This document shows, piece after piece, positions 1-9,888 of a stretch of DNA of 64,000 bases; position 1 is the first letter of the stretch, and every line of letters begins with the position of its first letter. The position numbers and the translations under genes are program-made. Below the pieces are notes generated by a model. The model did no database searches. It saw only the letters and a list, made by a program, of their open reading frames with translations, and was not told the origin of the DNA. Origin of the DNA: Gordonia hydrophobica NBRC 16057 (GTDB taxonomy: Bacteria > Actinomycetota > Actinomycetes > Mycobacteriales > Mycobacteriaceae); contig NZ_BCWU01000003.1 of assembly GCF_001592365.1 (NCBI RefSeq), positions 1 to 64,000 on the forward strand. The letters run 5' to 3'.

Positions 1-3000
1 ATCGGCGAACAAATCGGTCAACGACCGACCGGCATTCACCGTCTCCGTCACCGCAACCGGCAACCCAGCCAACACCGCACGCTCACCCGCAGACAACACA
101 TCCACATCACCCACAGGCAACAACGGATCAGCACACAGCGACTCCAGAACGCGGACGAAACGATCAGCGAACGCCTCCACACTCGAGTTGTCGAACAGGT
201 CGGCGGCCGCGACGACAGCTGCATTCCAAGATCCGTCGCCGAGTTCGACCGTGACCGTGAGGTCGCGCTGCGCCGGGAACTCCTCTGGAGGCATCGGCGC
301 GAACTCGATGCCGCTGATCTCGACCGGGCTAGCCACTGACGCGGCGTCTCGGGCCGCGACCAGCATGACCTGGGTGAGCGGCGTGAACGACTGGGAGCGA
401 ACCGGGTTCAGCGCGTCGACGAGGATCTCGAAGGGCACGTCGGCGTTCGCGAAGGCCTCGACGTCGACGGACTTGGCCTGGCTGAGAAGCTCCTCGAACG
501 TTGCTCCGGAATCGACTTGCAACCGCAGGACGAGGGTGTTGACGAACATGCCGATCAACGAATCGAGGGCTTCCCGACCGCGCCCGGCGACCGGGGTGCC
601 GACGGCGATGTCGGAGGTCCCGGTGAGGCGCGCGAGGGTGACGGACAGTCCGGCGTGCAGAACCATGAACGGCGTGACACCGTGCTGTTCGGCAACCGTG
701 CGAACGCGCTCGGCGACCGCGTCGGGGACGACGAACTCCGACCTGACTCCGTTGCCCGAAGCGACCTGCGGTCGCGGGCGATCGGCGGGGAGTTCGAGTA
801 CGTCTGGCAGGCCCTCCAGAGTCTGTGTCCACCGGGACAACTGCGATCCGACGACCGAGGTCGGGTCGTCGGGTGAACCGAGGACGTCGTGTTGCCACAG
901 CGCGTAGTCGGCGAACTGAACGTCAAGCGGCGCGAACTCCGGCGCACGGTTATCGGCACGCGCTGCGTACGCCTGGACGAGGTCAGAGACGAGCGGAGCG
1001 AAGGACTCGCCGTCGGCGGCGATGTGATGGAGCACCACCGCGAGGACGTGATCCGCCGGGCCGCGGCTCCAGAGTCGCACGCGGATCGGCCAGTCGGTGT
1101 CGACGGCGAATCCGGATCCGATCGCGTCTGCGATCGCTTCGTGCGAGTCGACGCGCTGCCAATCGAGCCGCTCGTCGATCGCGTCGACGCTGTGAATCGA
1201 CTGGTAGGGCTCTCCATCGGTGCTCGGGTAGGTGCTGCGCAGAACTTCGTGGCGTGACACCACGTCGACGACGGCCGCGCGCAGGGCGTCGATGTCCAGG
1301 GCACCGCGGAGGCTCATGACCAGCGGAATGTTGTACGCCGGAGACTCCGGCTCCAACCGGTTGATGAACCACATGCGCTGCTGGGCGAACGACAACGGAA
1401 TCCGATCAGGACGCGGTACCACAGCCGTCACCGGCGGCAGTGCCGCAGCGCGCCCCTGTACGGCGGCGACCAGTTCGCGGACGCTCGGGCCGTCGAAGAT
1501 GTCTCGGACGGACACCTGCACGCCGAGTGCGTCGGAGGCACGAGCGGCGAGACGCATCGCAGCGAGCGAGTTCCCGCCGAGATCGAAGAACGACTCGGTG
1601 ACGCTCACCCTGTCAGCACCGACGAGGCCGGCGAAGACCTCGGCGACGGCGGCTTCCGCATCCGACTCGGGCGCCACGTACTCGGCGGCCTCGAACTCCG
1701 GATCGGGCAGTGCCCGCCGGTCCACCTTGCCCGCCGCGTTGAGCGGCATCTCGTCAAGCAGGACCCACACCGTCGGACGCATGTACTCGGCGAGCTCGGC
1801 GGCGATCGACTCCTGCACAGTGGTCAGGTCGACCGTGGCCGGGGCCGCGTATCCGACCAGCTGATCACCCGCCGGTCCGGCCACGACGCGCGCGGCAGCG
1901 TGCGTCACGCCCGGCGCGTCGGCGATCGCGGTCTCGACCTCACCGAGCTCCATCCGCTGACCGCGCAGTTTCACCTGGAAGTCGGTGCGTCCGAGGTACT
2001 CCAGCTGCCCGGTCGCGTTGCGTCGGACCAGGTCGCCGGTCCGGTACATGCGCGCACCGGTGTGGCCGAACGGGTCGGCGACGAATCGCTCCGCCGTCAG
2101 GTCGGGGCGTGCCGCGTAACCGCGTGCCGACTGAACGCCGCCCAGGTACAGCTCGCCGGCCACACCGTCGGGCACCGGGTGCAGGCGGGAGTCGAGAATT
2201 AACGACGTGGTGTTCTGCATCGGCGTACCGATCGGCACCACGCCGTCGACGTCGTCGAGGACGGTCGACATCGTGTAGACCGCCGCTTCGGTGGGGCCGA
2301 AGAGGTTGACCACCTTCACGTTCGGCACCCGTTCGACGAACCGGTGGTGGACCGCCGGCGAGAGTGCTTCGCCACCGCTGAACAGAACCTGCAGGCCCGG
2401 CATCAGGTCGGCGTCGTCAACCACTTCGAGGAACACCGAGAGCAGCGACGGCACGAACTGCGCGACGGTCACTCCGGTCGCCGCCATCAGGCGCGCCAGG
2501 TACTGCGGGTCACGATGGCCTTCGGCCTCGGCCACCACCATCGTCTGGCCCGCAGTGAGCGGCCAGAACAGTTCCAGGACGGAAGCGTCGAAGGTGTGGA
2601 TCGTCTTGAACAGCAAGCGCTGCTCGCCGTCGGGAACGAACTCGTCGAACCAGGCCACGAAGTTCGCGACCGCACGGTGCGAGATCGTGACGCCCTTCGG
2701 CCGTCCGGTGGAACCGGAGGTGAACAGGGTGTACGCAGCGTCGTCGAGGCGCAGCGGTGTCGACCGGTCCCCCGCATCCAACGGCTGCGTGCCCGCGGGG
2801 ATCTCCGCATCGACGTCGATCTCGATGATCGGAGACCTGGCTCCGAGCGTGGCCACGGCGCTCGGGACGGGGCGACCCGCTTCCACGACCACGGGGCCGA
2901 CACCGGCCGTCGTGATCATGTACTCGGAGCGGTCGAGCGGAGTCTCGGGATCGATCGGCACGTACTGACCGCCGGCGGCCATGATCGCGTGGATGGCGAT

Positions 3001-6000
3001 GACCGTTCCCGGCGTCCGACGCATGGCAACACCGACCGCGACGTTCGGGCCGACACCGACGGCGATCAATTGGCGCGCGAGTAGCGCGACCCGCTGGCCG
3101 AACTCGGCGTACGAGAACGTCCGGTCCTCGGTCACCAGTGCCGGACGGTCCGCTGAGTCGGCGATACGTCCCGCGACCAGGTCGGCAATGGTCTGACCGG
3201 CCTCGGCGACCACGGTGCCCGCGGAGTTGTTCAGCAACCGCGTCGTCTCTGCGGTGTCGACCATCGGAGCGTCGCCGACGGGCTGGTCGACGTCAGAGAG
3301 GAGTTCGGTGAGCACCTGCACGAACCGCGCCGAGTACTGCTCGACGGTCGAGTGGTCGAACAAGTCGGTGGCGTAGGTGAAGATCGCCGACCAGTCGGTG
3401 TCGTCGGCGCCCGTGGAGATGGTCAGGTTGAGGTCCACCTGGGCCGGGGCCTCGGTGATGTCGATCGGCGTCACCGTCATCCCGGCGACCGTTGTCGACG
3501 TGGTCGCAGCAGCGATCGGGTCGACGGACAGGATCACCTGCGCCAGCGGTGAGAAGGCCTCCGAACGAACCGGATTGACTGCGTCGACGACCGATTCGAA
3601 CGGCACGTCAGCGTGAGCGAACGCATCGAGATCGGCATCGCGGACGTGCTTCAGAAGATCGGCGAACGACGTTGCGGGCTCGATCTCGGTACGGAGGACC
3701 AAGGTGTTGACGAACATGCCGACCATGGCGTCGAGCGCTTGCTGACCTCGACCGCCCACCGGGGTGCCGACAGCGATGTCGGTGGTTCCGGTGAGACGTG
3801 CCAGCAGTGCGGCGAATGCCGCGTGCAGGACCATGAACCGGGTGGCGCCATGCTGAGCCGCGACCGTGTCGATTCGGCGTCCCAGCTCTGCGGGAAGAAC
3901 GAAGTCGTGGAGTGCGCCGTCGTGGGTCGCGACCAGCGGCCTCGGACGATCGGTCGGGAGATCGAGGACATCCGGCATCCCCGCAAGGTTCCGGGTCCAG
4001 AAGTCCAACTGCTCACCGAGCACGGACGACGGGTCGTCGGGAGCACCGAGCACCTCACGCTGCCAGATCGCGTAGTCCGCGAACTGCACATCGAGCGGAG
4101 CCACGTCGGGCACCGAACCGGCGACGCGCGCCGAATATGCGATCAGCAGGTCGGCGGCGAGCGGGCCGAACGACTGACCGTCGAAGGCGATGTGGTGCGC
4201 CACCAGTCCGAAGGTGGCCTGGCCGTCACCGGTGTGCACGAGCCGCGCGCGCAGGGGAAGGTCACGGGACACGTCGAAACCGCGACGGAGGTCTGCCTCG
4301 AGCTGATCCGCCGATTCGACGACACGCCAGTCCAGCGCGTCCGGTACGGCGTCGATGTCTGTCACCGACTGGTACGGCGTGCCCTCCACATCGGGGAACG
4401 TCGTGCGCAACACCTCGTGGCGTGACATGACGTCGACCGTCGCTGCCCGCAGCGCATCGACGTCGATCTCACCGGCGAGCTGGAACAGCGCCGGGATGTT
4501 GTACGTGGCGAGCTCGGGTTCCATCTGGTTGATGAACCACATGCGCTGCTGCGCAAACGAGAGAGGAACAAGTGCCGGGCGCGCCTCCGCATACGTGACC
4601 GGCGGCAGTGCCGGGGCGCGTCCAGCGACGGCCGCCGCCAGTTCGCGGACGGTCGGGGCGTCGAACAGGTCTCGGATGGAGACCTCCACCCCGAGGGCGT
4701 CCGACACGCGCGCCACCGCGCGCATCGCAGACAGCGAGTTGCCGCCGAGATCGAAGAAGGATTCGGTGGCCGACACGCGGTCGGCACCGACCAGGCCGAC
4801 GAAGACCTCGGCGATGCGCTGTTCGGCGTCGGTGGCCGGCGCGACGAACTCGGCGTGCGTCACGACCGGAGCGGGCAGAGCCTTGCGATCCACCTTGCCG
4901 GACGACGTGAGAACCATCGTGTCGACAGGCACCCAGACGGACGGGCGCATGTACTCGGGCAGTGCTTCCGCAACGGCCGCGCGGAGCCCGTCGACGTTGA
5001 CGCTCGACGGGCTGAACCAGCCGACGAGTTGGTCGCCACCGCCGATCGCGACCACCGACGCCGCGGCGTGCACGACACCGGGCGCGGCGCTGATCGCCGA
5101 CTCGACTTCACCCAGCTCCAATCGCTGGCCGCGGAGCTTGACCTGGAAGTCGGTGCGACCCAGGTACTCGAGCTCACCGGCGGCGTTCCACCGCACCAGG
5201 TCACCGGTTCGGTACAGCAGAGAACCGTTCCCGACCGGATCCGCGACGAAACGTTCGGCCGTGAGGTCAGCACGGGAGGCGTATCCGCGCGCGAGCTGAA
5301 CTCCCCCGAGATACAGCTCTCCCGGCACACCCACCGGAACCCGCCGCAACCGCGCATCGAGGACGACGGTGCTGGTGTTCGCGACGGGTGCGCCGATCGG
5401 CACAACGAGCTCACCGAGGGCGACACGGTGCGCTGTCACGTCGACTGCGGCCTCCGTGGGGCCGTACAGATTGTGCAGTGCGACGTCCGGCAGACGCGTC
5501 AACAGGGAATCCGCGACAGTCGGCGTGAGGGCCTCACCGGAGGTGAACACCGTTCGCACCGAAGTGAGTTCGGCGGTCCGTGCGCCCAGGACGTCCGTGA
5601 AGGTGGCGAGCATCGACGGTACGAAGTGCAGAACCGAGACCTGCTCGGCTGCGATCAGCTCCGCCAGGTACTGGGGGTCACCGTGCCGATCCGGCTCAGC
5701 GATGACGAGCGGAACGCCTGCGATCAGCGGCCAGTACAGCTCCCACACCGAGACGTCGAAGGTGGTCGGAGTCTTCTGGACGACCCGGTCTTCGGAAGTC
5801 ATCGGATATGCGGCGTCCATCCAAGCGAGACGATTGACGATCGCCTCGTGGCTGACGGTGACGCCCTTCGGCCGCCCGGTGGACCCCGATGTGAAGAGCG
5901 TGTACGCGGCATTCGACGCCCGCAATGCGCCCGCACGCTCAGCGTCGGCGATCGCTGCGGTCGAAAGGTCGATCTCCCCGGAAGCATCCACGCCGAGCAG

Positions 6001-9000
6001 CCGAACGCCTGCAGCAAGCCCACCGAGTGCATCGGGCGCCTCGACGCCCGCACGCACCAGCACGAGCGAGACACCCGCCGTCGCCACCATGTACTCGGCA
6101 CGTTCCCGCGGCGCCGACGGATCGATCGGCACATAATGCCCACCGGCAGCGGTGATCGCGTGGATTGCGACCATCATCTCCACCGACCGCTCCATGCACA
6201 CACCGACGGCGGCGTCCGGGCCGATTCCCGCCGCGATGAGCTCGCGGCCCAGGGTCGCCACGCGCGCACCGAACTCGGCGAAGGAGACACTTCTCCCCTG
6301 GAACACCAAAGCGGTTCGGTCCGAGTGGGCGGCGACCGATGCCGCGACCATCGAAGCCAGGGTGTCGGCCGAAACCGTCAGGTCGTCCCCGCGCTCGAAT
6401 CCGGAGACCAGCGCCGACTCGTGCTCGGTCAGGAGCGGTGCGTCGCCGACCACGGTCGCAGGCGCGGCGGTCAGGGCCGACAGCAGCTGTACGAGCTTGG
6501 CGGTGAGGTCGTCGACGGTCGACTGATCGAACAGGTCCGTCGCGTAGGTCACCGAACCCGACCAGTCGCCGGTCGGGTCTGTGGACACGACGACGGTGAG
6601 ATCCACCTGCGACGGGACGTCGGTGGCGGGAATCTGCTCCAGCCGGAGGCCTGCGACATCCACGGTGTCGACACCGCCGAGCGAGGCCGCGGGATCGAAT
6701 GAAAGCATCACCTGTGCGAGCGGCGCGAAGGCCTCGCTGCGAATCGGATCCACGGCGTCCACGACGGCTTCGAAGGGAACGTCGAGATTCGCGAAGGCAT
6801 CGAGGTCGACGGCCTTGACCGCATCAAGCAGGTCCGCGAAGCGGGCGGCCTGGTCGACGGGGGTGCGCAGGACGAGCGTGTTGACGAACATGCCGATCTG
6901 GCGGTCGAGGACCGCCTGACCGCGTCCGGCAACAGGCGTCGAGACCGCGATGTCGTCCGTCGCGGACAGTCGAGACAGCAGCGTCGCGAGCGCGGCGTGG
7001 ACCACCATGAATGCCGTCGCGCCATGCGTCGCGGCGAGGGCTTCGATCCTCTCGGCGACATCAGCGGGGATCGAGAAATTGGTTTCCGCACCGCGGTAGC
7101 TCGCGGTGGCCGGACGGGGACGATCGGTCGGCAGTTCGAGCACGTCCGGGACGTCGTCCAACTGCTTCCGCCAGTAGTCGAGCTGCCCGCCGACCACTGA
7201 CGTCGCATCGTCAATGTCTCCGAGGACGTTGTGCTGCCACACGGCGAAGTCTGCGAACTGGACGGCCAACGGTTCGAAGGCCGGCGCACCGCCTGCGGCC
7301 CGTGCCGAGTAGGCGACGAGAAGGTCACCGATCAACGGTCCGAACGATTCACCGTCGGCACCGATGTGGTGCACGACGAGTGCGAAGACATGCTCATCAG
7401 CCGAAACTGTCAGGAGACGGGCTCGGATAGGCCATTCCGTGGAGAGATCGAAGCCGTCGGTGACCGCAGCATGGACGTCGTCCGCCGAGGTGACGAGGGC
7501 CCAGTCGAGTCGCTCTGAGACAGAGTCCGACGGTGCGATCGACTGGTAGGGACGGCCCTCCTCATCGGGGAAGGTGGTGCGCAGAACCTCGTACCGTTCC
7601 ACCACATCGACGACTGCCTGCCGGAGCACGGCCGGATCGAGCGTCCCCGTGAGCTTGAGGACCGCCGGGATGTTATAGGTTCCGGAAGCGGCGTCGAACC
7701 GGTTGATGAACCACATCCGCTGCTGTGCGAACGACAGGGGTATGCGATCCGGTCGCGATTCGACGGCTGCGATGGGCGGCAGCGCCGGCGCCTTGTCGCC
7801 TACTGCGTTCGCGAGTTCCCGAACACTCGGGGCATCGAAGAGGTCGCGCACGGAGAGGTCGACGTCGAGCGCTTCGCCAACACGGCCGACGATGCGGGCC
7901 GCCGCCAGTGAGTTGCCGCCGAGATCGAAGAACGATGCGGTGGCGCTGATCTCGTCGATGCCGAGCACCTCGGCGAACTGTGCCGCGATGCGCTGCTCGG
8001 TGTCGGTCTCGGGCGAGACGAACTCGTCGGACCCCAGCGTGGGTTCGGGCAGGGCGCGGCGGTCGAGCTTGCCGTTGACGGTGAGCGGAAGCTGGTCGAG
8101 TTCCACGATGACGTCGGGGACCATGTAGCCCGGCACGTGGGCGCCGATCGCGCGCCGCAGTTCCGCCGAGTCGACGACGACGCCGTCGGCGGGCACCACG
8201 TAGCCGACCAGCAGGTCGTCGCCGTTGGCGGCCTTCGTGACCTTGGCTGCGGCACCGGAGATCTCGTCGACGCGGAGCATGCCGCCCTCCACCTCGCCCA
8301 TCTCGACGCGGAAGCCGCGGAGCTGAACCTGGCCGTCGCTGCGGCCGAGGTACTCGACGGTGTCGCCGCGACGGATCGCCATGTCGCCGGAGCGATACAT
8401 GCGGGTGCCGTCGGCGGCGAAGGGATCGGCGATGAACCGGGTGGCGGTGAGGTCCGAACGGTTCTGGTAGCCGCGAGTCACCTGCGTGCCGCTGACGTAG
8501 ATCTCGCCGGGCACGCCGTCGGGAGTGTGGCGGAGTCGTTCGTCGAGGACGTGAACGGTCAGTGCGGGCAGGCCGTCACCGACATCGGAGGCATCAGTCG
8601 ACTCGACCAACTCTGCGCTGAGGGCACGGAACGTGGAGTGGACCGTGGTCTCGGTGATGCCGTACATGTTGACTACGACGGTCTGCTCGTCCGGGAAGCT
8701 TCGGTACCAGCGACGCATCTGCTCGAAGCTGACGGCCTCACCGGCGAGGACGGCGTACCGGATCGTGGAGTCGACGTGGACGCGCTCGCGCGCCTCGACG
8801 TACTGATAGAACGCCGATGGCGTCTGGCTGAACACCGTGACGCCCTGTTCGGCGAGGAGTTCGACCAACTGTCCGGGCTCCCGTGCCACCGCGCGGTCGA
8901 CGACCAGCAGACGACCGCCGAACAGGAGCGGACCCCACAGTTCGAACACCGACACGTCGAAGGCGTGCGAGTGGAACATGGACCACACGTCGTTCTCGGT

Positions 9001-9888
9001 GAAGCCGTAGTGGATCTGAGCGGCCGCCATCAGCGCGACGACGTTCCGGTGCTCCACCTGAACGCCCTTCGGCCGACCGGTGGAGCCCGACGTGTAGATC
9101 ACGTACGCGGAGGCCGAGGCGGGGATGCTCGCGGGCAGTTCGGCGGAGGATTCACGGCCGGCGGCGATCAGCGCCTCGAGGTCCCACCGGGGCAAGTCGA
9201 GTTCGTCGAGACGGTCCCCCACCGAATCGTCCACGAGAAGGCCTGTGGGACGCGCGTTCTCGACGATGTACCCGAGACGTTCCGTCGGGTGGGCCAGATC
9301 CAGCGGAATATAGGCGCCCCCAGCCTTGAGGATGCCGAGGATCGCGACGGGCAGATTGACCGTCCGACTCACCGCAAGGGCGATACTCGTGTCCACACCC
9401 ACGCCTCGGTCCACGAGAGCCCGCGCGACCGCCGTCGACTGATCATCGAGTTCGATATACGTCAGTTCCCGGCCATTCGGGTCGGTGACCGCCGTCCGAT
9501 TGCCGAAGCGGTGGACCGCGGATGTGAACAGCCCCGGAAGCGAGTTCAGATCAGTGGTACCGACGAACTCCAAAGCTGCCGACCGCAGCGCGGTGACAGC
9601 CTTCGCGGAGGCGAGCAGGGCATCGACGGGCGTCATCTCGGGTGTCTTGACGATCGCCGACACACCGGCGGTCACCGCACCATCCGTGTCGAGGCCCTGG
9701 TCGGCGAGCACGCCCGCCGTCGCCGACAGTCGCGTGTAGAGGGCGGCATAGGTGACGGGGCCCGAGGCGCCCTCCAGTGCGGTCACGTCGGGCGCCAGTG
9801 TCGCGGCGACCTCCAGCAGGTCCAGCGTCGCAGGTGTTCGGCCCCAGTTCTGCGTCAGCAGGGTCGACTTCGCCTGACGATCACTCAT
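1..9888 (-). CDS. non-ribosomal peptide synthetase 2, partial (A-T-C-A-T-C-A-T-C-A...)
   Basis: This giant multimodular synthetase is read from 9888 leftwards and is still open at base 1, so at least 3296 residues are visible and the C-terminus is missing. The ATG sits in an ATGA overlap with the stop of the upstream synthetase. Visible order: an N-terminal A-like fragment (about 15-110), A, T (Ser660 in LGGNSL), C (HHIGADG, His840), A, T (Ser1718), C (HHIAFDG, His1898), A, T (Ser2774), C (HHIAADG, His2954), then the start of another A domain. Pocket residues read by motif alignment to GrsA/EntF give DVFSVAMVHK for the first A domain, DVWHFSLVDK (the EntF serine code) for the second and DALQFGLVYK for the third. 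No epimerisation or thioesterase domain is seen. The first A domain must work with the C domain that ends synthetase 1. The product is unknown. Confidence 0.93.
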   Translation of the reverse strand, partial: MSDRQAKSTLLTQNWGRTPATLDLLEVAATLAPDVTALEGASGPVTYAALYTRLSATAGVLADQGLDTDGAVTAGVSAIVKTPEMTPVDALLASAKAVTALRSAALEFVGTTDLNSLPGLFTSAVHRFGNRTAVTDPNGRELTYIELDDQSTAVARALVDRGVGVDTSIALAVSRTVNLPVAILGILKAGGAYIPLDLAHPTERLGYIVENARPTGLLVDDSVGDRLDELDLPRWDLEALIAAGRESSAELPASIPASASAYVIYTSGSTGRPKGVQVEHRNVVALMAAAQIHYGFTENDVWSMFHSHAFDVSVFELWGPLLFGGRLLVVDRAVAREPGQLVELLAEQGVTVFSQTPSAFYQYVEARERVHVDSTIRYAVLAGEAVSFEQMRRWYRSFPDEQTVVVNMYGITETTVHSTFRALSAELVESTDASDVGDGLPALTVHVLDERLRHTPDGVPGEIYVSGTQVTRGYQNRSDLTATRFIADPFAADGTRMYRSGDMAIRRGDTVEYLGRSDGQVQLRGFRVEMGEVEGGMLRVDEISGAAAKVTKAANGDDLLVGYVVPADGVVVDSAELRRAIGAHVPGYMVPDVIVELDQLPLTVNGKLDRRALPEPTLGSDEFVSPETDTEQRIAAQFAEVLGIDEISATASFFDLGGNSLAAARIVGRVGEALDVDLSVRDLFDAPSVRELANAVGDKAPALPPIAAVESRPDRIPLSFAQQRMWFINRFDAASGTYNIPAVLKLTGTLDPAVLRQAVVDVVERYEVLRTTFPDEEGRPYQSIAPSDSVSERLDWALVTSADDVHAAVTDGFDLSTEWPIRARLLTVSADEHVFALVVHHIGADGESFGPLIGDLLVAYSARAAGGAPAFEPLAVQFADFAVWQHNVLGDIDDATSVVGGQLDYWRKQLDDVPDVLELPTDRPRPATASYRGAETNFSIPADVAERIEALAATHGATAFMVVHAALATLLSRLSATDDIAVSTPVAGRGQAVLDRQIGMFVNTLVLRTPVDQAARFADLLDAVKAVDLDAFANLDVPFEAVVDAVDPIRSEAFAPLAQVMLSFDPAASLGGVDTVDVAGLRLEQIPATDVPSQVDLTVVVSTDPTGDWSGSVTYATDLFDQSTVDDLTAKLVQLLSALTAAPATVVGDAPLLTEHESALVSGFERGDDLTVSADTLASMVAASVAAHSDRTALVFQGRSVSFAEFGARVATLGRELIAAGIGPDAAVGVCMERSVEMMVAIHAITAAGGHYVPIDPSAPRERAEYMVATAGVSLVLVRAGVEAPDALGGLAAGVRLLGVDASGEIDLSTAAIADAERAGALRASNAAYTLFTSGSTGRPKGVTVSHEAIVNRLAWMDAAYPMTSEDRVVQKTPTTFDVSVWELYWPLIAGVPLVIAEPDRHGDPQYLAELIAAEQVSVLHFVPSMLATFTDVLGARTAELTSVRTVFTSGEALTPTVADSLLTRLPDVALHNLYGPTEAAVDVTAHRVALGELVVPIGAPVANTSTVVLDARLRRVPVGVPGELYLGGVQLARGYASRADLTAERFVADPVGNGSLLYRTGDLVRWNAAGELEYLGRTDFQVKLRGQRLELGEVESAISAAPGVVHAAASVVAIGGGDQLVGWFSPSSVNVDGLRAAVAEALPEYMRPSVWVPVDTMVLTSSGKVDRKALPAPVVTHAEFVAPATDAEQRIAEVFVGLVGADRVSATESFFDLGGNSLSAMRAVARVSDALGVEVSIRDLFDAPTVRELAAAVAGRAPALPPVTYAEARPALVPLSFAQQRMWFINQMEPELATYNIPALFQLAGEIDVDALRAATVDVMSRHEVLRTTFPDVEGTPYQSVTDIDAVPDALDWRVVESADQLEADLRRGFDVSRDLPLRARLVHTGDGQATFGLVAHHIAFDGQSFGPLAADLLIAYSARVAGSVPDVAPLDVQFADYAIWQREVLGAPDDPSSVLGEQLDFWTRNLAGMPDVLDLPTDRPRPLVATHDGALHDFVLPAELGRRIDTVAAQHGATRFMVLHAAFAALLARLTGTTDIAVGTPVGGRGQQALDAMVGMFVNTLVLRTEIEPATSFADLLKHVRDADLDAFAHADVPFESVVDAVNPVRSEAFSPLAQVILSVDPIAAATTSTTVAGMTVTPIDITEAPAQVDLNLTISTGADDTDWSAIFTYATDLFDHSTVEQYSARFVQVLTELLSDVDQPVGDAPMVDTAETTRLLNNSAGTVVAEAGQTIADLVAGRIADSADRPALVTEDRTFSYAEFGQRVALLARQLIAVGVGPNVAVGVAMRRTPGTVIAIHAIMAAGGQYVPIDPETPLDRSEYMITTAGVGPVVVEAGRPVPSAVATLGARSPIIEIDVDAEIPAGTQPLDAGDRSTPLRLDDAAYTLFTSGSTGRPKGVTISHRAVANFVAWFDEFVPDGEQRLLFKTIHTFDASVLELFWPLTAGQTMVVAEAEGHRDPQYLARLMAATGVTVAQFVPSLLSVFLEVVDDADLMPGLQVLFSGGEALSPAVHHRFVERVPNVKVVNLFGPTEAAVYTMSTVLDDVDGVVPIGTPMQNTTSLILDSRLHPVPDGVAGELYLGGVQSARGYAARPDLTAERFVADPFGHTGARMYRTGDLVRRNATGQLEYLGRTDFQVKLRGQRMELGEVETAIADAPGVTHAAARVVAGPAGDQLVGYAAPATVDLTTVQESIAAELAEYMRPTVWVLLDEMPLNAAGKVDRRALPDPEFEAAEYVAPESDAEAAVAEVFAGLVGADRVSVTESFFDLGGNSLAAMRLAARASDALGVQVSVRDIFDGPSVRELVAAVQGRAAALPPVTAVVPRPDRIPLSFAQQRMWFINRLEPESPAYNIPLVMSLRGALDIDALRAAVVDVVSRHEVLRSTYPSTDGEPYQSIHSVDAIDERLDWQRVDSHEAIADAIGSGFAVDTDWPIRVRLWSRGPADHVLAVVLHHIAADGESFAPLVSDLVQAYAARADNRAPEFAPLDVQFADYALWQHDVLGSPDDPTSVVGSQLSRWTQTLEGLPDVLELPADRPRPQVASGNGVRSEFVVPDAVAERVRTVAEQHGVTPFMVLHAGLSVTLARLTGTSDIAVGTPVAGRGREALDSLIGMFVNTLVLRLQVDSGATFEELLSQAKSVDVEAFANADVPFEILVDALNPVRSQSFTPLTQVMLVAARDAASVASPVEISGIEFAPMPPEEFPAQRDLTVTVELGDGSWNAAVVAAADLFDNSSVEAFADRFVRVLESLCADPLLPVGDVDVLSAGERAVLAGLPVAVTETVNAGRSLTDLFAD

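Noticed and set aside
4855-6702. Long open frame of 615 codons on the plus strand
   Set aside because: It lies entirely opposite the NRPS 2 A domains, has Arg/Gly/Asp-biased composition typical of high-GC antisense frames and no recognisable domain or ribosome-binding site.
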